Assembly: GCA_964437365.1 (NCBI GenBank)
Contig: CAYTGM010000004.1
Coordinates: forward strand, 199,188-263,187
Length of the DNA: 64,000 nt
Reading direction: 5' to 3'
From: CAYTGM01 sp964437365
Lineage (GTDB): Bacteria; Sumerlaeota; Sumerlaeia; SLMS01
Part shown: piece after piece, positions 36,874-45,714 of the stretch
Numbering within the stretch: the stretch's first letter is position 1
How the letters are laid out: each line of letters starts with the position of its first letter
Made by a program: the position numbers and the translations under genes
The notes under the pieces: model-generated
What the model was told of the DNA's origin: nothing
Database searches by the model: none
Seen by the model: only the letters and a program-made list of their open reading frames with translations

Positions 36874-39057
36874 ATGAACCTATCTGATCCTCATCAAGAA
36901 CAACTTTCCTCGACTCCTTCGCGCATCGTTGGACTGCTGGAGCTCTCTGCGCTGACAGTCAGCCTATACTCTATTCTATCCCTCATGCCAACAGAGGAAT
37001 TCTCAGCCACTCTCAGCTTTGCTTTTGCAGCAGCTCTCATTCCCGGGATCGCTTTCCGAGAACTCTCCCTTCCAGCTGTCTATCACCGTGTCTGGCGCAT
37101 AGCTACTGGGCTCTTACTGACCGTTATGGTTGGTGCTCACCTTATCGGAGATCTTCCTTCATATATCGTTCTTGTTGGGCTTTGTGTATTCCTCCTGTTA
37201 CAACGCTGGTATAGACCAAGAGTCACCAGGAACTATCTGGAGATCTGGGCTCTTTCAGCTCTTATCTTCCTGGTTTCGGGATTAAAGTCCTCAGGCCCAT
37301 GGGGTCTGCTGATCCTGATTGGCTGGGGGATCTCGACGGCCCAGCTGTTGTGTCTTCTCAGCTTTGCGAGAACAGACCGCTCGGTATTGGGTGTTACTCA
37401 TGATTCAGGGTTGGTTTTCTCGCACAGTCATCGAGCCCTCTGGGCACTGATCCCCCTCTTTGCGCTTCTCTCTTCCGGAGTTTTTCTGGTTATTCCACGC
37501 AGTACCACACCATCGTTGACCATTTCTAATGATGAGGTTACTTCGGAAAAAGGGCAGACCGTTCTGCAGTCGGGATTCTCAGACAGAATTTCACTTTCAA
37601 CGATGAGCAGAATAAAGGAATCGGAACGGCCCGTCTTTACATTTGAGCCGATTCATACCCTGAGGCCGCTTCCCATTACGCGTTTTCGCACATCTGTACT
37701 CGACACATTCGACGGCTGGACGTGGTCACGATCGAAAGACCGAAGAGTGACTCAAGAGACGTATAGATCACTCCAGATCCCCCCAAAGTCCTACAGGAAC
37801 GCTCCCACTGCCCTTGAGGGCTTATCAAATTCAGAAAAGACAGAAACACTCTCACTCAGGATAATCAGCCACCCTTCTGAACTGGTGCCTCTGCCAGAAT
37901 CAACGACAAGTGTCTCCTCAAAAATGCTGCCTATTGCTTTCTCTGTCAATGAATCTGGCGAAGTACTGAGAAGTCTTGTGAGTGGCAATCAAACGCTGAA
38001 CGTCACTATCTCTACAGACACACCAGAGCAACAGAAGGTAAATCTTCTCAGAGGAGAACCGCGGGAGGAGAACCTGTATATACCCCCGGAACTTGAGGAG
38101 GTCTCTACGAGGCTGGCCCACCACCTATTTCAGGATCAGGAGAACCTTTCACCACGCGAGAAAGCTCATTTCGCAACAACATACATGCGAAGAGTCGGCG
38201 AGTACACCATGGACCTGACTCACCTTCCTGAGGGACCGGAGGGCCTGAAGTTATTTATGAGCAAATCCATGAAAGGGCACTGCGAACTGTTTGCGACAGC
38301 GCTTGCTCTCGTTCTGCGGTCGGAAGGGCTCCCCACTCGATTAATAACCGGATATGCAATTGAACCAGGAACAGAACCTTCAGGGTCTGAGACCGTGGTC
38401 AAAGAGAGCGATGCTCACGCCTGGGTAGAAGTCTATATACAGGATCGAGGCTGGATAGCCCTGGACGCAACCCCCTCGCTCCTTCGAACTTCTTCGCCAA
38501 GCCCGATGATAGCGGGAAGTATACGTTCTTCACTGACCCAGTCTATCCAGGATGCCTATGCGAGATTCGAAGGGTATGGAAGTGACCAGCAGGAATGGTT
38601 TCTTGCTTCCATGTCGAAGTCTATTAAAAGCAGCTCGGCGACCTGGGCTGACGGGATGCTGCTCCGTGCTTTTCAACGTTTTGTAACGAATTCCAGGGAG
38701 CCCTTCATAATCGTTTTCGCCTTTTTTCTTGTCTTCCTGAACGTAACCGCCGCCATTGTCTATAAGCGATTTGGTCAACGATACTTTCTTCAGCACCGGT
38801 TGACCAATAAAAGGTCACAAGATCTGCCCGAGCTCTTGAATGAGATTTTACTGACACTTAATTCTCAGCCAAAGGATCTTTATCGAACAGGTATGTCAGC
38901 AGGCCAGCTGATCGAAAAAGCTGGAGCCCGGAATCATGTAGACCACGTAAAAATCAGGCAAATCATTGACCTCTACACGAGCTGGCGATTCGGAAAGAAT
39001 AACAAGAGCCTCGCAGACTTAAGGAGACTTCTAAGGGAAGTTCGAATAGACTCCTGA
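36874..39057 (+). CDS. TgpA-like membrane transglutaminase-domain protein
   Basis: 727 residues: about six N-terminal membrane helices (DUF3488-like, about 15-210), an extracytoplasmic region, then a transglutaminase-like domain with triad C470 (KGHCELFATALALVLRSEGL), H515 (DAHAWVEVY) and D531 (ALDATPS). A late membrane helix (PFIIVFAFFLVFLNVTAAIV) and a cytoplasmic DUF4129-like tail follow. TgpA-type proteins are usually linked to MoxR/DUF58 genes; none is here. The catalytic residues look intact. The activity (peptidase or transamidase) is unknown. Confidence 0.88.
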   Translation: MNLSDPHQEQLSSTPSRIVGLLELSALTVSLYSILSLMPTEEFSATLSFAFAAALIPGIAFRELSLPAVYHRVWRIATGLLLTVMVGAHLIGDLPSYIVLVGLCVFLLLQRWYRPRVTRNYLEIWALSALIFLVSGLKSSGPWGLLILIGWGISTAQLLCLLSFARTDRSVLGVTHDSGLVFSHSHRALWALIPLFALLSSGVFLVIPRSTTPSLTISNDEVTSEKGQTVLQSGFSDRISLSTMSRIKESERPVFTFEPIHTLRPLPITRFRTSVLDTFDGWTWSRSKDRRVTQETYRSLQIPPKSYRNAPTALEGLSNSEKTETLSLRIISHPSELVPLPESTTSVSSKMLPIAFSVNESGEVLRSLVSGNQTLNVTISTDTPEQQKVNLLRGEPREENLYIPPELEEVSTRLAHHLFQDQENLSPREKAHFATTYMRRVGEYTMDLTHLPEGPEGLKLFMSKSMKGHCELFATALALVLRSEGLPTRLITGYAIEPGTEPSGSETVVKESDAHAWVEVYIQDRGWIALDATPSLLRTSSPSPMIAGSIRSSLTQSIQDAYARFEGYGSDQQEWFLASMSKSIKSSSATWADGMLLRAFQRFVTNSREPFIIVFAFFLVFLNVTAAIVYKRFGQRYFLQHRLTNKRSQDLPELLNEILLTLNSQPKDLYRTGMSAGQLIEKAGARNHVDHVKIRQIIDLYTSWRFGKNNKSLADLRRLLREVRIDS

Positions 39058-39065
39058 AGCCGGAT

Positions 39066-39422
39066 TTACTCTGAGTCCCCTTCCGTTTTTTTTCCGATAA
39101 AATAACGAGGATTTCTGTTCATCCATGAAGGGACATGATCCTCACCTCCTTTGCACAGCGGCTGGCAACGAAGCAACCTCCAGAAGATGGCACCAAGAGC
39201 AGGCAGGAGGGGACCTCGTTGAATGGCCTCTTCCGCATAGAAGGAGCAGGAGGGTACAAATCGACATTGTCCACCTAAGAGCCAGCCCAGGTACTTCTGG
39301 TATCCGTGAATCAAAAGGAGCAGAGGCCATCGGAGAAACTTATCTACCGACCAGCAGATCTCCTTCAACATCGAAGGGCTGGACTGCTTCCTAATGTCTC
39401 TCGGCTTTTCCGCCTGTTTCAT
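39066..39422 (-). CDS. yidD: Membrane protein insertion efficiency factor YidD
   Basis: Small YidC-associated membrane protein. LLLIHGYQKYLGWLLGGQCR then FVPSCSFYAEEAIQRG, AIFWRLLRCQPLCKGG and DHVP are the family hallmarks, including the CRFxPSCSxYA box. At 118 residues it is longer than usual because of a 25-residue polar N-terminus; an ATG at 39371 is an alternative start. It is convergent with the transglutaminase gene. The usual rpmH-rnpA-yidC neighbours are absent. Confidence 0.93.
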   Translation of the reverse strand: MKQAEKPRDIRKQSSPSMLKEICWSVDKFLRWPLLLLIHGYQKYLGWLLGGQCRFVPSCSFYAEEAIQRGPLLPALGAIFWRLLRCQPLCKGGEDHVPSWMNRNPRYFIGKKTEGDSE

Positions 39423-39498
39423 TTCGCGCCACTTTCAAAAGTGAAGGTCTGGTAAATCAGGATGTTACTCGGGTTTGATCTTTGCAATTTCCGCCCTG

Positions 39499-39541
39499 AT
39501 CAGTGCGAGGAAATTATGATCAATTTTGCTGGCGCACTGAT
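39499..39541 (+). promoter_or_regulatory. Inverted repeat upstream of the chaperone operon
   Basis: ATCAGTGCG (39499-39507) and CGCACTGAT (39533-39541) are perfect 9-bp complements 25 nt apart. They end 28 nt before the grpE start. It is not a CIRCE element, but its position suits a heat-shock operator or a leader hairpin. The preceding GTTTGATC and CCCTGAT, 13 nt apart, faintly resemble a sigma-32 promoter. Confidence 0.35.
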
Positions 39542-39569
39542 ACCCGGTAAACCGTAAAGAGGAAAGAAT

Positions 39570-40190
39570 ATGGATAAGACCGAGAACAATCAGGAAGAGA
39601 TTCCTGTCGAAGAAGCTCCGGCTGCAGAACCAGTGGAGCCCGAGAACGACATAGAAGCTGAGAACGCGGGAGAGCCCGAGGAGGTCTTCATCGATCAGGA
39701 AACGGGTGAGCCCATTGAAATTGCGACGGAAGAGTCTGGAGTTGATGATTCAACCGAGGAAAAGCTGAAAGAAGCTGAGGATCGCGTGCGCCGTGTGATG
39801 GCCGACCTTGAGAATTTGAGGAAGCGTTCGATTCGGGAGAAACTCGCTGAGTTTCAAAGAGGCCGCCGCGATGCGGCAGAAAAGCTTCTTCCCGTTTATG
39901 ACAGTGTCGCCATGGGCCTTCTTACACTCAAGCCGGAAGATACTTCTCGTGGAGGGCTGGAAGCGATCAAGTCTCAGCTTCTAAATTCTCTTCAACAGTT
40001 GGGAATCACGAAAGTGGAAACCATCGGCGAAGAATTCAATCCCGAAAAACATGAAGCAATCAGTCAGATGCCCCACCCTGATCATGACGAGGGAATCATT
40101 TGTGAAGAGTCACGCGCGGGCTTCGAAGACGAATTAGGTCTTATTCGGCCAGCGCAGGTTCTTGTCAGCTCAGGTAAACCTGAAGCGTAA
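39570..40190 (+). CDS. grpE: Nucleotide exchange factor GrpE
   Basis: Releases ADP from DnaK/Hsp70. The N-terminal about 65 residues are very acidic and variable. A coiled-coil segment (RVRRVMADLENLRKRSIREK) and the beta-rich head (LGITKVETIGEEFNPEKHEA then QVLVSSG) follow. At 206 residues it has typical length. An AGAGGAAAG site precedes the ATG. It is first in a chaperone cluster, 26 nt before the J-protein gene. Confidence 0.93.
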   Translation: MDKTENNQEEIPVEEAPAAEPVEPENDIEAENAGEPEEVFIDQETGEPIEIATEESGVDDSTEEKLKEAEDRVRRVMADLENLRKRSIREKLAEFQRGRRDAAEKLLPVYDSVAMGLLTLKPEDTSRGGLEAIKSQLLNSLQQLGITKVETIGEEFNPEKHEAISQMPHPDHDEGIICEESRAGFEDELGLIRPAQVLVSSGKPEA

Positions 40191-40216
40191 GTTGAGAATG
40201 AATACGGAAGTCTTGT

Positions 40217-41128
40217 ATGAGTGTTAAATATAAAGACTACTATGAATTGCTTGGCGTGAAGCGCAGCTCTTCTGATGAAGAGATTCGTCGCGCTTATAGA
40301 CAGTTAGCACGTAAATATCACCCAGATGCCAATCGTAGTGACCCGGATGCTGAAGAGAAATTCAAAGAAATCAACGAAGCCTATGAGGTTTTGAAGGACA
40401 GCGAGAAGCGTCGTCTATATGATCAGCTCGGGTCTAACTGGAAGCAGGGCCAGGATTTCCGTCCCCCGCCTGGTTGGTCGGGAGGCTTTGGCGGAGGTGG
40501 TGGCGCCCAGGGCTTCAATTTCGGAGGGTTCAGCGATTTTTTTGAAAGTATCTTCGGGGGACAGGGGATGGGCGGCGGTCACGCTCATGGAGACCCTTTC
40601 TCAGGATTTCACCAGCAACAGCGTGTATCACCTCCCAGTGAAGTGACCATCCAGGTTCCCATCTCAAGAATTATTACAGGTGGAATCCATAAGATCTCAT
40701 TGAATATACCTGGGAGAGGAACCCGAACCTTCGATGTGAAGATTCCGAAAGGGATTGAGGAGGGGAAGAAAATCCGTCTCTCTGGCGAGGGGCCTTCCGG
40801 TGCAGATATTCACATGAAGATCCGGTATCAGCAGGACGGTCTCTTCCGCATTGAGGGGAACAACATTATCACAGATGCAAAGGTATCTCCGGCACTTGCT
40901 GCCCTTGGTGGAAAAGTTTCTGTAGAAACCCCTGATGGTGCCATCACGCTGACAATTCCAGCGGGAAGCAGTAGTGGTAGAAAGCTGCGGCTGAAGGGCA
41001 AAGGCCTTGATCATCCAAAGCGTGGAACCGGCGACCTTCTGGTCAATGTTATCATTACAGTCCCTAAAAATTTGAGTGATGAGGAAGAGAAACTTTATCG
41101 CTCTCTTCTTGAATTAGAAAAGGAATAG
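40217..41128 (+). CDS. DnaJ/CbpA-like J-domain co-chaperone without zinc finger
   Basis: J domain at residues 6-70 with HPD at 35-37, a Gly/Phe-rich linker at about 77-125 (GWSGGFGGGGGAQGFNFGG), then two DnaJ C-terminal beta domains (VTIQVPISRIITGGIHKISL; VETPDGAITLTIPAGSSSGR). The four CxxCxGxG repeats of DnaJ are absent, so it is CbpA-like (class B). It stimulates the ATPase of an Hsp70, presumably the one encoded downstream. Confidence 0.93.
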   Translation: MSVKYKDYYELLGVKRSSSDEEIRRAYRQLARKYHPDANRSDPDAEEKFKEINEAYEVLKDSEKRRLYDQLGSNWKQGQDFRPPPGWSGGFGGGGGAQGFNFGGFSDFFESIFGGQGMGGGHAHGDPFSGFHQQQRVSPPSEVTIQVPISRIITGGIHKISLNIPGRGTRTFDVKIPKGIEEGKKIRLSGEGPSGADIHMKIRYQQDGLFRIEGNNIITDAKVSPALAALGGKVSVETPDGAITLTIPAGSSSGRKLRLKGKGLDHPKRGTGDLLVNVIITVPKNLSDEEEKLYRSLLELEKE

Positions 41129-41133
41129 TTTTC

Positions 41134-41625
41134 ATGCGTATATTCACGGCAATTGCCTGGTTCTTCAAAATCCTGTTTAAGGGGAAGAAAGCTTTCCTGA
41201 ACGCACCTTTACCAGACGGAGAAGTTCCTCCCACGTTTTCAGGATCATCAGAGCCAGCGATTCAATTGCTGGGCCTTTTCCAGAAGGAGGGCAGGCTGAT
41301 AGACTTCCTCATGGAAAACATGGATCAGTACTCGGACGCAGATATAGGCGCAGCAGCCCGTGATATACATAATGGCTGTCGCAAAGTTCTCCAGGAGAGA
41401 GTCGTTCTGAATCGAGTCTTAGAGGAGGAAGAGAACTCTTCCATCACGGTACCTGCTGAGTTTGATCCATCTAAGATTGAAATTCAGGGTAATGTTTCTG
41501 AAGGAACTGAGGTAAATGGTACGGTGATCCATCGTGGGTGGTATGCAGAAGAAATTAAGCTTCCGACGGTTCCAGAAAAAGCGGATCCAAAAGTTGTAGC
41601 GCCAGCACAAGTGGAGGTCGCTTGA
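41134..41625 (+). CDS. DUF2760 protein associated with Hsp70
   Basis: 163 residues. The core IQLLGLFQKEGRLIDFLMEN, DIGAAARDIHNGCRKVLQER and the C-terminal PAEFDPSKIEIQGNVSEGTE with GTVIHRGW match the DUF2760 pattern. Genes for this family habitually lie next to a divergent Hsp70. The stop overlaps the Hsp70 start (TGATG), 5 nt after the J-protein gene. The biochemical role is unknown; a dedicated partner of the downstream Hsp70 is inference from linkage. Confidence 0.85.
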   Translation: MRIFTAIAWFFKILFKGKKAFLNAPLPDGEVPPTFSGSSEPAIQLLGLFQKEGRLIDFLMENMDQYSDADIGAAARDIHNGCRKVLQERVVLNRVLEEEENSSITVPAEFDPSKIEIQGNVSEGTEVNGTVIHRGWYAEEIKLPTVPEKADPKVVAPAQVEVA

Positions 41626-43487
41626 TGTCTCGATTTGTCGTTGGTATAGACCTTGGGACAACAAACACGGCGCTGGCATTTGTTGACACAGAGGTCTCTT
41701 CAGAGCGCCTGGATGATGCCCTTGTGACCTCATTACCGATTGATCAGGTAACGGCTCCCGGGTCTGTGGAGCAGAAACCACAACTTCCCAGTGCCCTGTA
41801 TATCTCAAGTGGGAAAGAACTCTCTGAAGGAGCTTTGAATCTTCCATGGAGACATGAGTCAAGATTTGCGTTGGGATCTTTCGCCCGCGAGCAGGGCTCA
41901 AAGATACCAACACGATTCGTTCACTCAAGCAAGAGCTGGCTATGTCACGGCGGTGTGGACCGTGAAGCAGCTATTCTTCCTCCTAATTCGCCGGAAGAGG
42001 AAGCACGTATTTCTCCGGTAGAAGTTTCGGCTCTTATTCTCAAGCACCTGGTGGATGCCTGGAATTATCATATGGCACGCGAAGACCAGTCCCTTCGTCT
42101 TGAGGATCAGGAAGTAACACTTTGCGTCCCCGCGAGTTTCGATGCTGGCGCACGAAATCTCACCATTGCTGCCGCGGAGAAGGCAGGTCTGAAGAACCTC
42201 CATCTGCTAGAGGAGCCCCAGGCTGCTATATACTCCTGGATTGAAGCAACAGGGGCTGACTGGCGAGAAGAGCTCCACGAAGGAGATCTTGTCCTTGTGG
42301 TTGATGTGGGTGGCGGGACCACTGACTTTTCACTGATCGCCGTCACTGAGGATAGCGGCCAGCTTGAGCTCAGACGTGTTGCCGTGGGTGAGCATATACT
42401 GCTCGGTGGGGACAACATGGACCTGGCGATTGCTTATGGCGTCTCAAAGAAACTCGAGAACGAGAAGAATGTCAAACTGGACGCCTGGCAGATGTCGGCG
42501 CTGGTTCAACAGTGTCGAGTAGCCAAGGAAGAGTTGCTGAAAGATTCAACGAAAGATTCATGGCCGATTGCGATCCTGGGTCGTGGTTCATCTGTTATCG
42601 GTGGAACGATCCGAACGGAGTTACCGCGGGCTGGTCTCGACGAGTTCCTCGTGAATGGCTTTTTCCCATTGGTAGACTCAATGGTAGAACCACAAAAACC
42701 ACGTCGTGCAGGGTTCCGCGAGGCGGGCTTACCTTACGCTGCTGACGCCGGAATTACAAGGCACCTCGCAAAGTTTCTCCGTCAGCATGCTTCCGCCCTG
42801 TCAGAAATACTTCCTGACCGTGCACCGGAATCAGGGAAACCCATTATACCGACTGCTGTTCTATACAATGGTGGTGTTTTTAAGGCGGATCCTTTGCGTC
42901 AGCGTGTTCAGGAAGTATTGGGAAACTGGGCTGGTGAGGGCGGCAAAGAGACGCCAAGAACACTGGGGAATGCGGATCTTGATATGGCCGTGGCACGAGG
43001 AGCATCGTATATAGGCCTGGGCAGACGTGGCAAAGGTGTCCGTATACGCGGTGGGAGCGCTCGCAGCTATTACATAGGAATTGAGAGTGCCGCTCCTGCA
43101 GTCCCCGGGATGGAACCTCCTGTGAAAGCGATGTGCGTTGTCCCCTACGGAATGGAAGAAGGGACCACTCAGAACATCTCCGGAGAAGAGATAGACCTCT
43201 GTATATGGGCCGGAGAGCCAGCTGAGTTCCGCTTTCTTTCCAGCACGACAAGACGAAACGATGAACCCGGTGATCTCCTGGATATTTCAGAAGAAGAGTT
43301 CGTGGAACATAACCCCATTGAGACCATTCTTGGGAATGAAGGCGATGAGGGCAGGCCTGTTGAAGTGGACCTCCGGGCACACCTGACCGACATCGGAGTT
43401 ATGAACCTGGGGTGTGTTGATCGAAAATCAGGCGACGAATATAGACTGGAATTTAATGTGCGCCATGAACCAAGCGAAGCACATTGA
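41625..43487 (+). CDS. Hsp70-family chaperone (DnaK-related, DUF2760-associated type)
   Basis: 620-residue actin-fold ATPase plus a reduced substrate domain. Phosphate 1 is VGIDLGTTNTALAF, the connect region is EEPQAAIYSW, phosphate 2 is LVVDVGGGTTDFSLIAV, and the adenosine region is AVLYNGGVFKADPLRQRVQE. The ATG at 41625 shares a base with the DUF2760 stop. It differs from canonical DnaK in the C-terminal half, which lacks a clear lid helix. GrpE and the J-protein in the same cluster are probable partners. Confidence 0.92.
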   Translation: MSRFVVGIDLGTTNTALAFVDTEVSSERLDDALVTSLPIDQVTAPGSVEQKPQLPSALYISSGKELSEGALNLPWRHESRFALGSFAREQGSKIPTRFVHSSKSWLCHGGVDREAAILPPNSPEEEARISPVEVSALILKHLVDAWNYHMAREDQSLRLEDQEVTLCVPASFDAGARNLTIAAAEKAGLKNLHLLEEPQAAIYSWIEATGADWREELHEGDLVLVVDVGGGTTDFSLIAVTEDSGQLELRRVAVGEHILLGGDNMDLAIAYGVSKKLENEKNVKLDAWQMSALVQQCRVAKEELLKDSTKDSWPIAILGRGSSVIGGTIRTELPRAGLDEFLVNGFFPLVDSMVEPQKPRRAGFREAGLPYAADAGITRHLAKFLRQHASALSEILPDRAPESGKPIIPTAVLYNGGVFKADPLRQRVQEVLGNWAGEGGKETPRTLGNADLDMAVARGASYIGLGRRGKGVRIRGGSARSYYIGIESAAPAVPGMEPPVKAMCVVPYGMEEGTTQNISGEEIDLCIWAGEPAEFRFLSSTTRRNDEPGDLLDISEEEFVEHNPIETILGNEGDEGRPVEVDLRAHLTDIGVMNLGCVDRKSGDEYRLEFNVRHEPSEAH

Positions 43488-43512
43488 TCGAAGCTCAAAT
43501 CCTACTATATGT

Positions 43513-43908
43513 CTATTTAACAAATCTGACTGTCATAATCGTTGAATCCTCCAGGGCCTCCCATGTGTGAGGCACTTGGGGACCCCAGTATACAAAATCT
43601 CCCTGTTGTGAGAGTGTTTCCTCTCTGTCGTCGAAGATCAGCTTGAACTTCCCAGAGATGAGAATGCTGATACTTTGCTTTTCGTCTCCCATGCTCCAGT
43701 CTTTCCTTCTCTCGCCTTTCTTGTGAGTGGCCCATTTTAACTCGACATTTTCCTGAAGGAGCGGCGACTCTTCATTGAGAAATGCCCCCATAAACCACCC
43801 TCGGTAATTGCTTCCGGCGCTTTTTGCATTTCCCTCGTAGATCATCAGATGAATGCTCCTTGAAGATGTAAATATTTCCCTGCGGTATCTGGCAAGGGAC
43901 CTTTTCAT
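43513..43908 (-). CDS. Small cupin-domain protein
   Basis: 131 residues from ATG 43908, which has GCGAGGG just upstream; an in-frame TTG lies at 43920. A single cupin barrel is suggested by NVELKWATHKKGERRKDWSM, SISILISGKFKLIFD and LSQQGDFVYWGPQVPHTWEA, ending VRFVK. The first metal-ligand motif is incomplete (one His in WATHKKGE) while the second keeps the final His, so metal binding is uncertain. Substrate unknown. Confidence 0.8.
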   Translation of the reverse strand: MKRSLARYRREIFTSSRSIHLMIYEGNAKSAGSNYRGWFMGAFLNEESPLLQENVELKWATHKKGERRKDWSMGDEKQSISILISGKFKLIFDDREETLSQQGDFVYWGPQVPHTWEALEDSTIMTVRFVK

Positions 43909-43995
43909 CCCTCGCAGCAATGTGGAAGAATGTTTTGTCTCGACTTTATGCCAGAGCTTCTGTGACTCTTACCGTCGTTAAATTAAAGATCGAAA

Positions 43996-45699
43996 GTGAA
44001 CTCCGTGTCTATTCGTCGAATAGGAATTATCCAGAAAACATACAGTCAAGCCAAGAGGTATCGTGAAATTGTCTCGGTCTTCCTTAAATATGGCTTTGAT
44101 GAGATCATCGAACGCATGGATATCGAGTCGTATATCGATATCGGTTTAAAACTGATTAAGAAACCCCCTCGCTCAACTGAAGACTCCCTGAGTACGGGCG
44201 AGAGAATCAGACTCGCTCTTGAAGAGCTGGGGCCGACCTTCATCAAATTTGGTCAGATTCTGTCGACGCAAGCAGACGTGCTTCCAAAAGATATTGTTGA
44301 TGAACTTGAAAAGCTACAAAGTTCTGTTCCTCCCTTTGAGTATAAATTCGTCAAGAAGATCATCGAAGAAGAGTTGAATCAGGAGCTCGATGTTCTCTTT
44401 CAGGAGTTCAGTAAAGAGCCCCTTGCTGCTGCCTCTATAGGGCAGGTCCATGAGGCAACTCTTCATGACGGAGAGGAAGTTGTCGTTAAAGTTCAGCGCC
44501 CTGCGATTCAAAAGGTCATCGAAACTGATCTAGAGATCATGTATCACCTCGCCTCTCTCCTGGAAGCTCATGTAAAAGGGATGGAGACTGCACAACCCAC
44601 AAAGCTCGTCGAACGCTTCGGAAGAACCATCCGGAAGGAAATCGACTTTCAGAATGAAGCTGCGAACATAGATCGGTTCGCCTCTCAATTTTCTGAAGAT
44701 GACTTCATCTATACACCCAAAGTATGGATAGAGTACTCTTCAGAGCGTGTTCTGACGATGGAAAAAATCACTGGCATCAGGCCGAATAATGTGCAGGAGA
44801 TGGAAGAGAAGGGAATCGACCCTGCGGTGATCTCTCAGAAATGCTATGTTCGCATCATCCAGCAAATTCTTGACTATGGATTTTTTCACGCAGACCCTCA
44901 CCCTGGGAATGCTTTCGTTCTCTCAAAGGAGACAGTTGCTTATATAGACTACGGCATGATGGGGACTCTTAGTCAGATGGAGCGTGAGATTTTCGGTGAT
45001 CTCATTATGGCCATTGCTTCGAAGAATACTCCGAACGCATCGAGAGCTCTGATCAGACTTACAGACTGGCAGGAAGAGCCCGACAAACAACGCCTGCAAA
45101 GGGCCATAGACGAATTTATTGATATACATCTGAATAAGTCTTTGAAACAGGTGGAGCTATCTGCAGTACTGCAGGATTTGATGGATTTACTTGTAGACCA
45201 TGGCATGCGTCTGCCTCAAAGCATGCTACTCGTCATCAAAGCGTTGTCGACGGTTGAAGGAATCGGTCGAAAACTTGACCCAGAGTTTGATCCGATTGAA
45301 CAGGCCAAACCGACAGTCATCAAGATACAGCGCAGGCGATACTCACCAGACAAACTACTTGCCTATGGATATGAAACGGTCATTGAGCTAACTCGGCTCC
45401 TGAAGGAGTTGCCAGAACAGATTCACGATATGCTGAATCAGCTTCAGGCGGGGAGAACGAAATTGAGCATTCACCTCACAGACCTGCATCCACTGCTTTC
45501 TTCGCTCATCAGAACAAGTAATCTATTGGCGATGGCCATCCTGACAGGATCTCTTGTGATCGGTTCCTCACTGATGGTTCATTCGAAGATCCCTCCCAGA
45601 ATCGGTGAAATTCCAGTCATTGGAATCATTGGGTTCCTTCTTTCTGGGATATTCACGATCTACTTGCTCTATATACTTGTTCGCCAAACAAACGATTAA
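43996..45699 (+). CDS. UbiB/ABC1 (ADCK) family atypical kinase
   Basis: 567-residue protein-kinase-like ATPase linked to ubiquinone or isoprenoid lipid metabolism. The diagnostic KxGQ motif is K84-F-G-Q87 in FIKFGQILSTQADVLP. The Ala-rich loop is AAASIGQVHEATLHDG, then KVQRP, EIDFQNEAAN, the catalytic loop HADPHPGNAF (H298) and DYGMMGTLS. Two C-terminal membrane helices are present (LLAMAILTGSLVIGSSLMV; VIGIIGFLLSGIFTIYLLYI). The GTG at 43996 or 44005 is the start. It lies 15 nt before the oxidoreductase gene. Confidence 0.93.
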   Translation: MNSVSIRRIGIIQKTYSQAKRYREIVSVFLKYGFDEIIERMDIESYIDIGLKLIKKPPRSTEDSLSTGERIRLALEELGPTFIKFGQILSTQADVLPKDIVDELEKLQSSVPPFEYKFVKKIIEEELNQELDVLFQEFSKEPLAAASIGQVHEATLHDGEEVVVKVQRPAIQKVIETDLEIMYHLASLLEAHVKGMETAQPTKLVERFGRTIRKEIDFQNEAANIDRFASQFSEDDFIYTPKVWIEYSSERVLTMEKITGIRPNNVQEMEEKGIDPAVISQKCYVRIIQQILDYGFFHADPHPGNAFVLSKETVAYIDYGMMGTLSQMEREIFGDLIMAIASKNTPNASRALIRLTDWQEEPDKQRLQRAIDEFIDIHLNKSLKQVELSAVLQDLMDLLVDHGMRLPQSMLLVIKALSTVEGIGRKLDPEFDPIEQAKPTVIKIQRRRYSPDKLLAYGYETVIELTRLLKELPEQIHDMLNQLQAGRTKLSIHLTDLHPLLSSLIRTSNLLAMAILTGSLVIGSSLMVHSKIPPRIGEIPVIGIIGFLLSGIFTIYLLYILVRQTND

Positions 45700-45714
45700 A
45701 GGAGTATACACCCT

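Noticed and set aside
42880..43380. 166-codon open frame antisense to the Hsp70 gene
   Set aside because: Low-complexity Arg/Ser/Pro/Leu composition opposite a conserved ATPase; no initiation signal.
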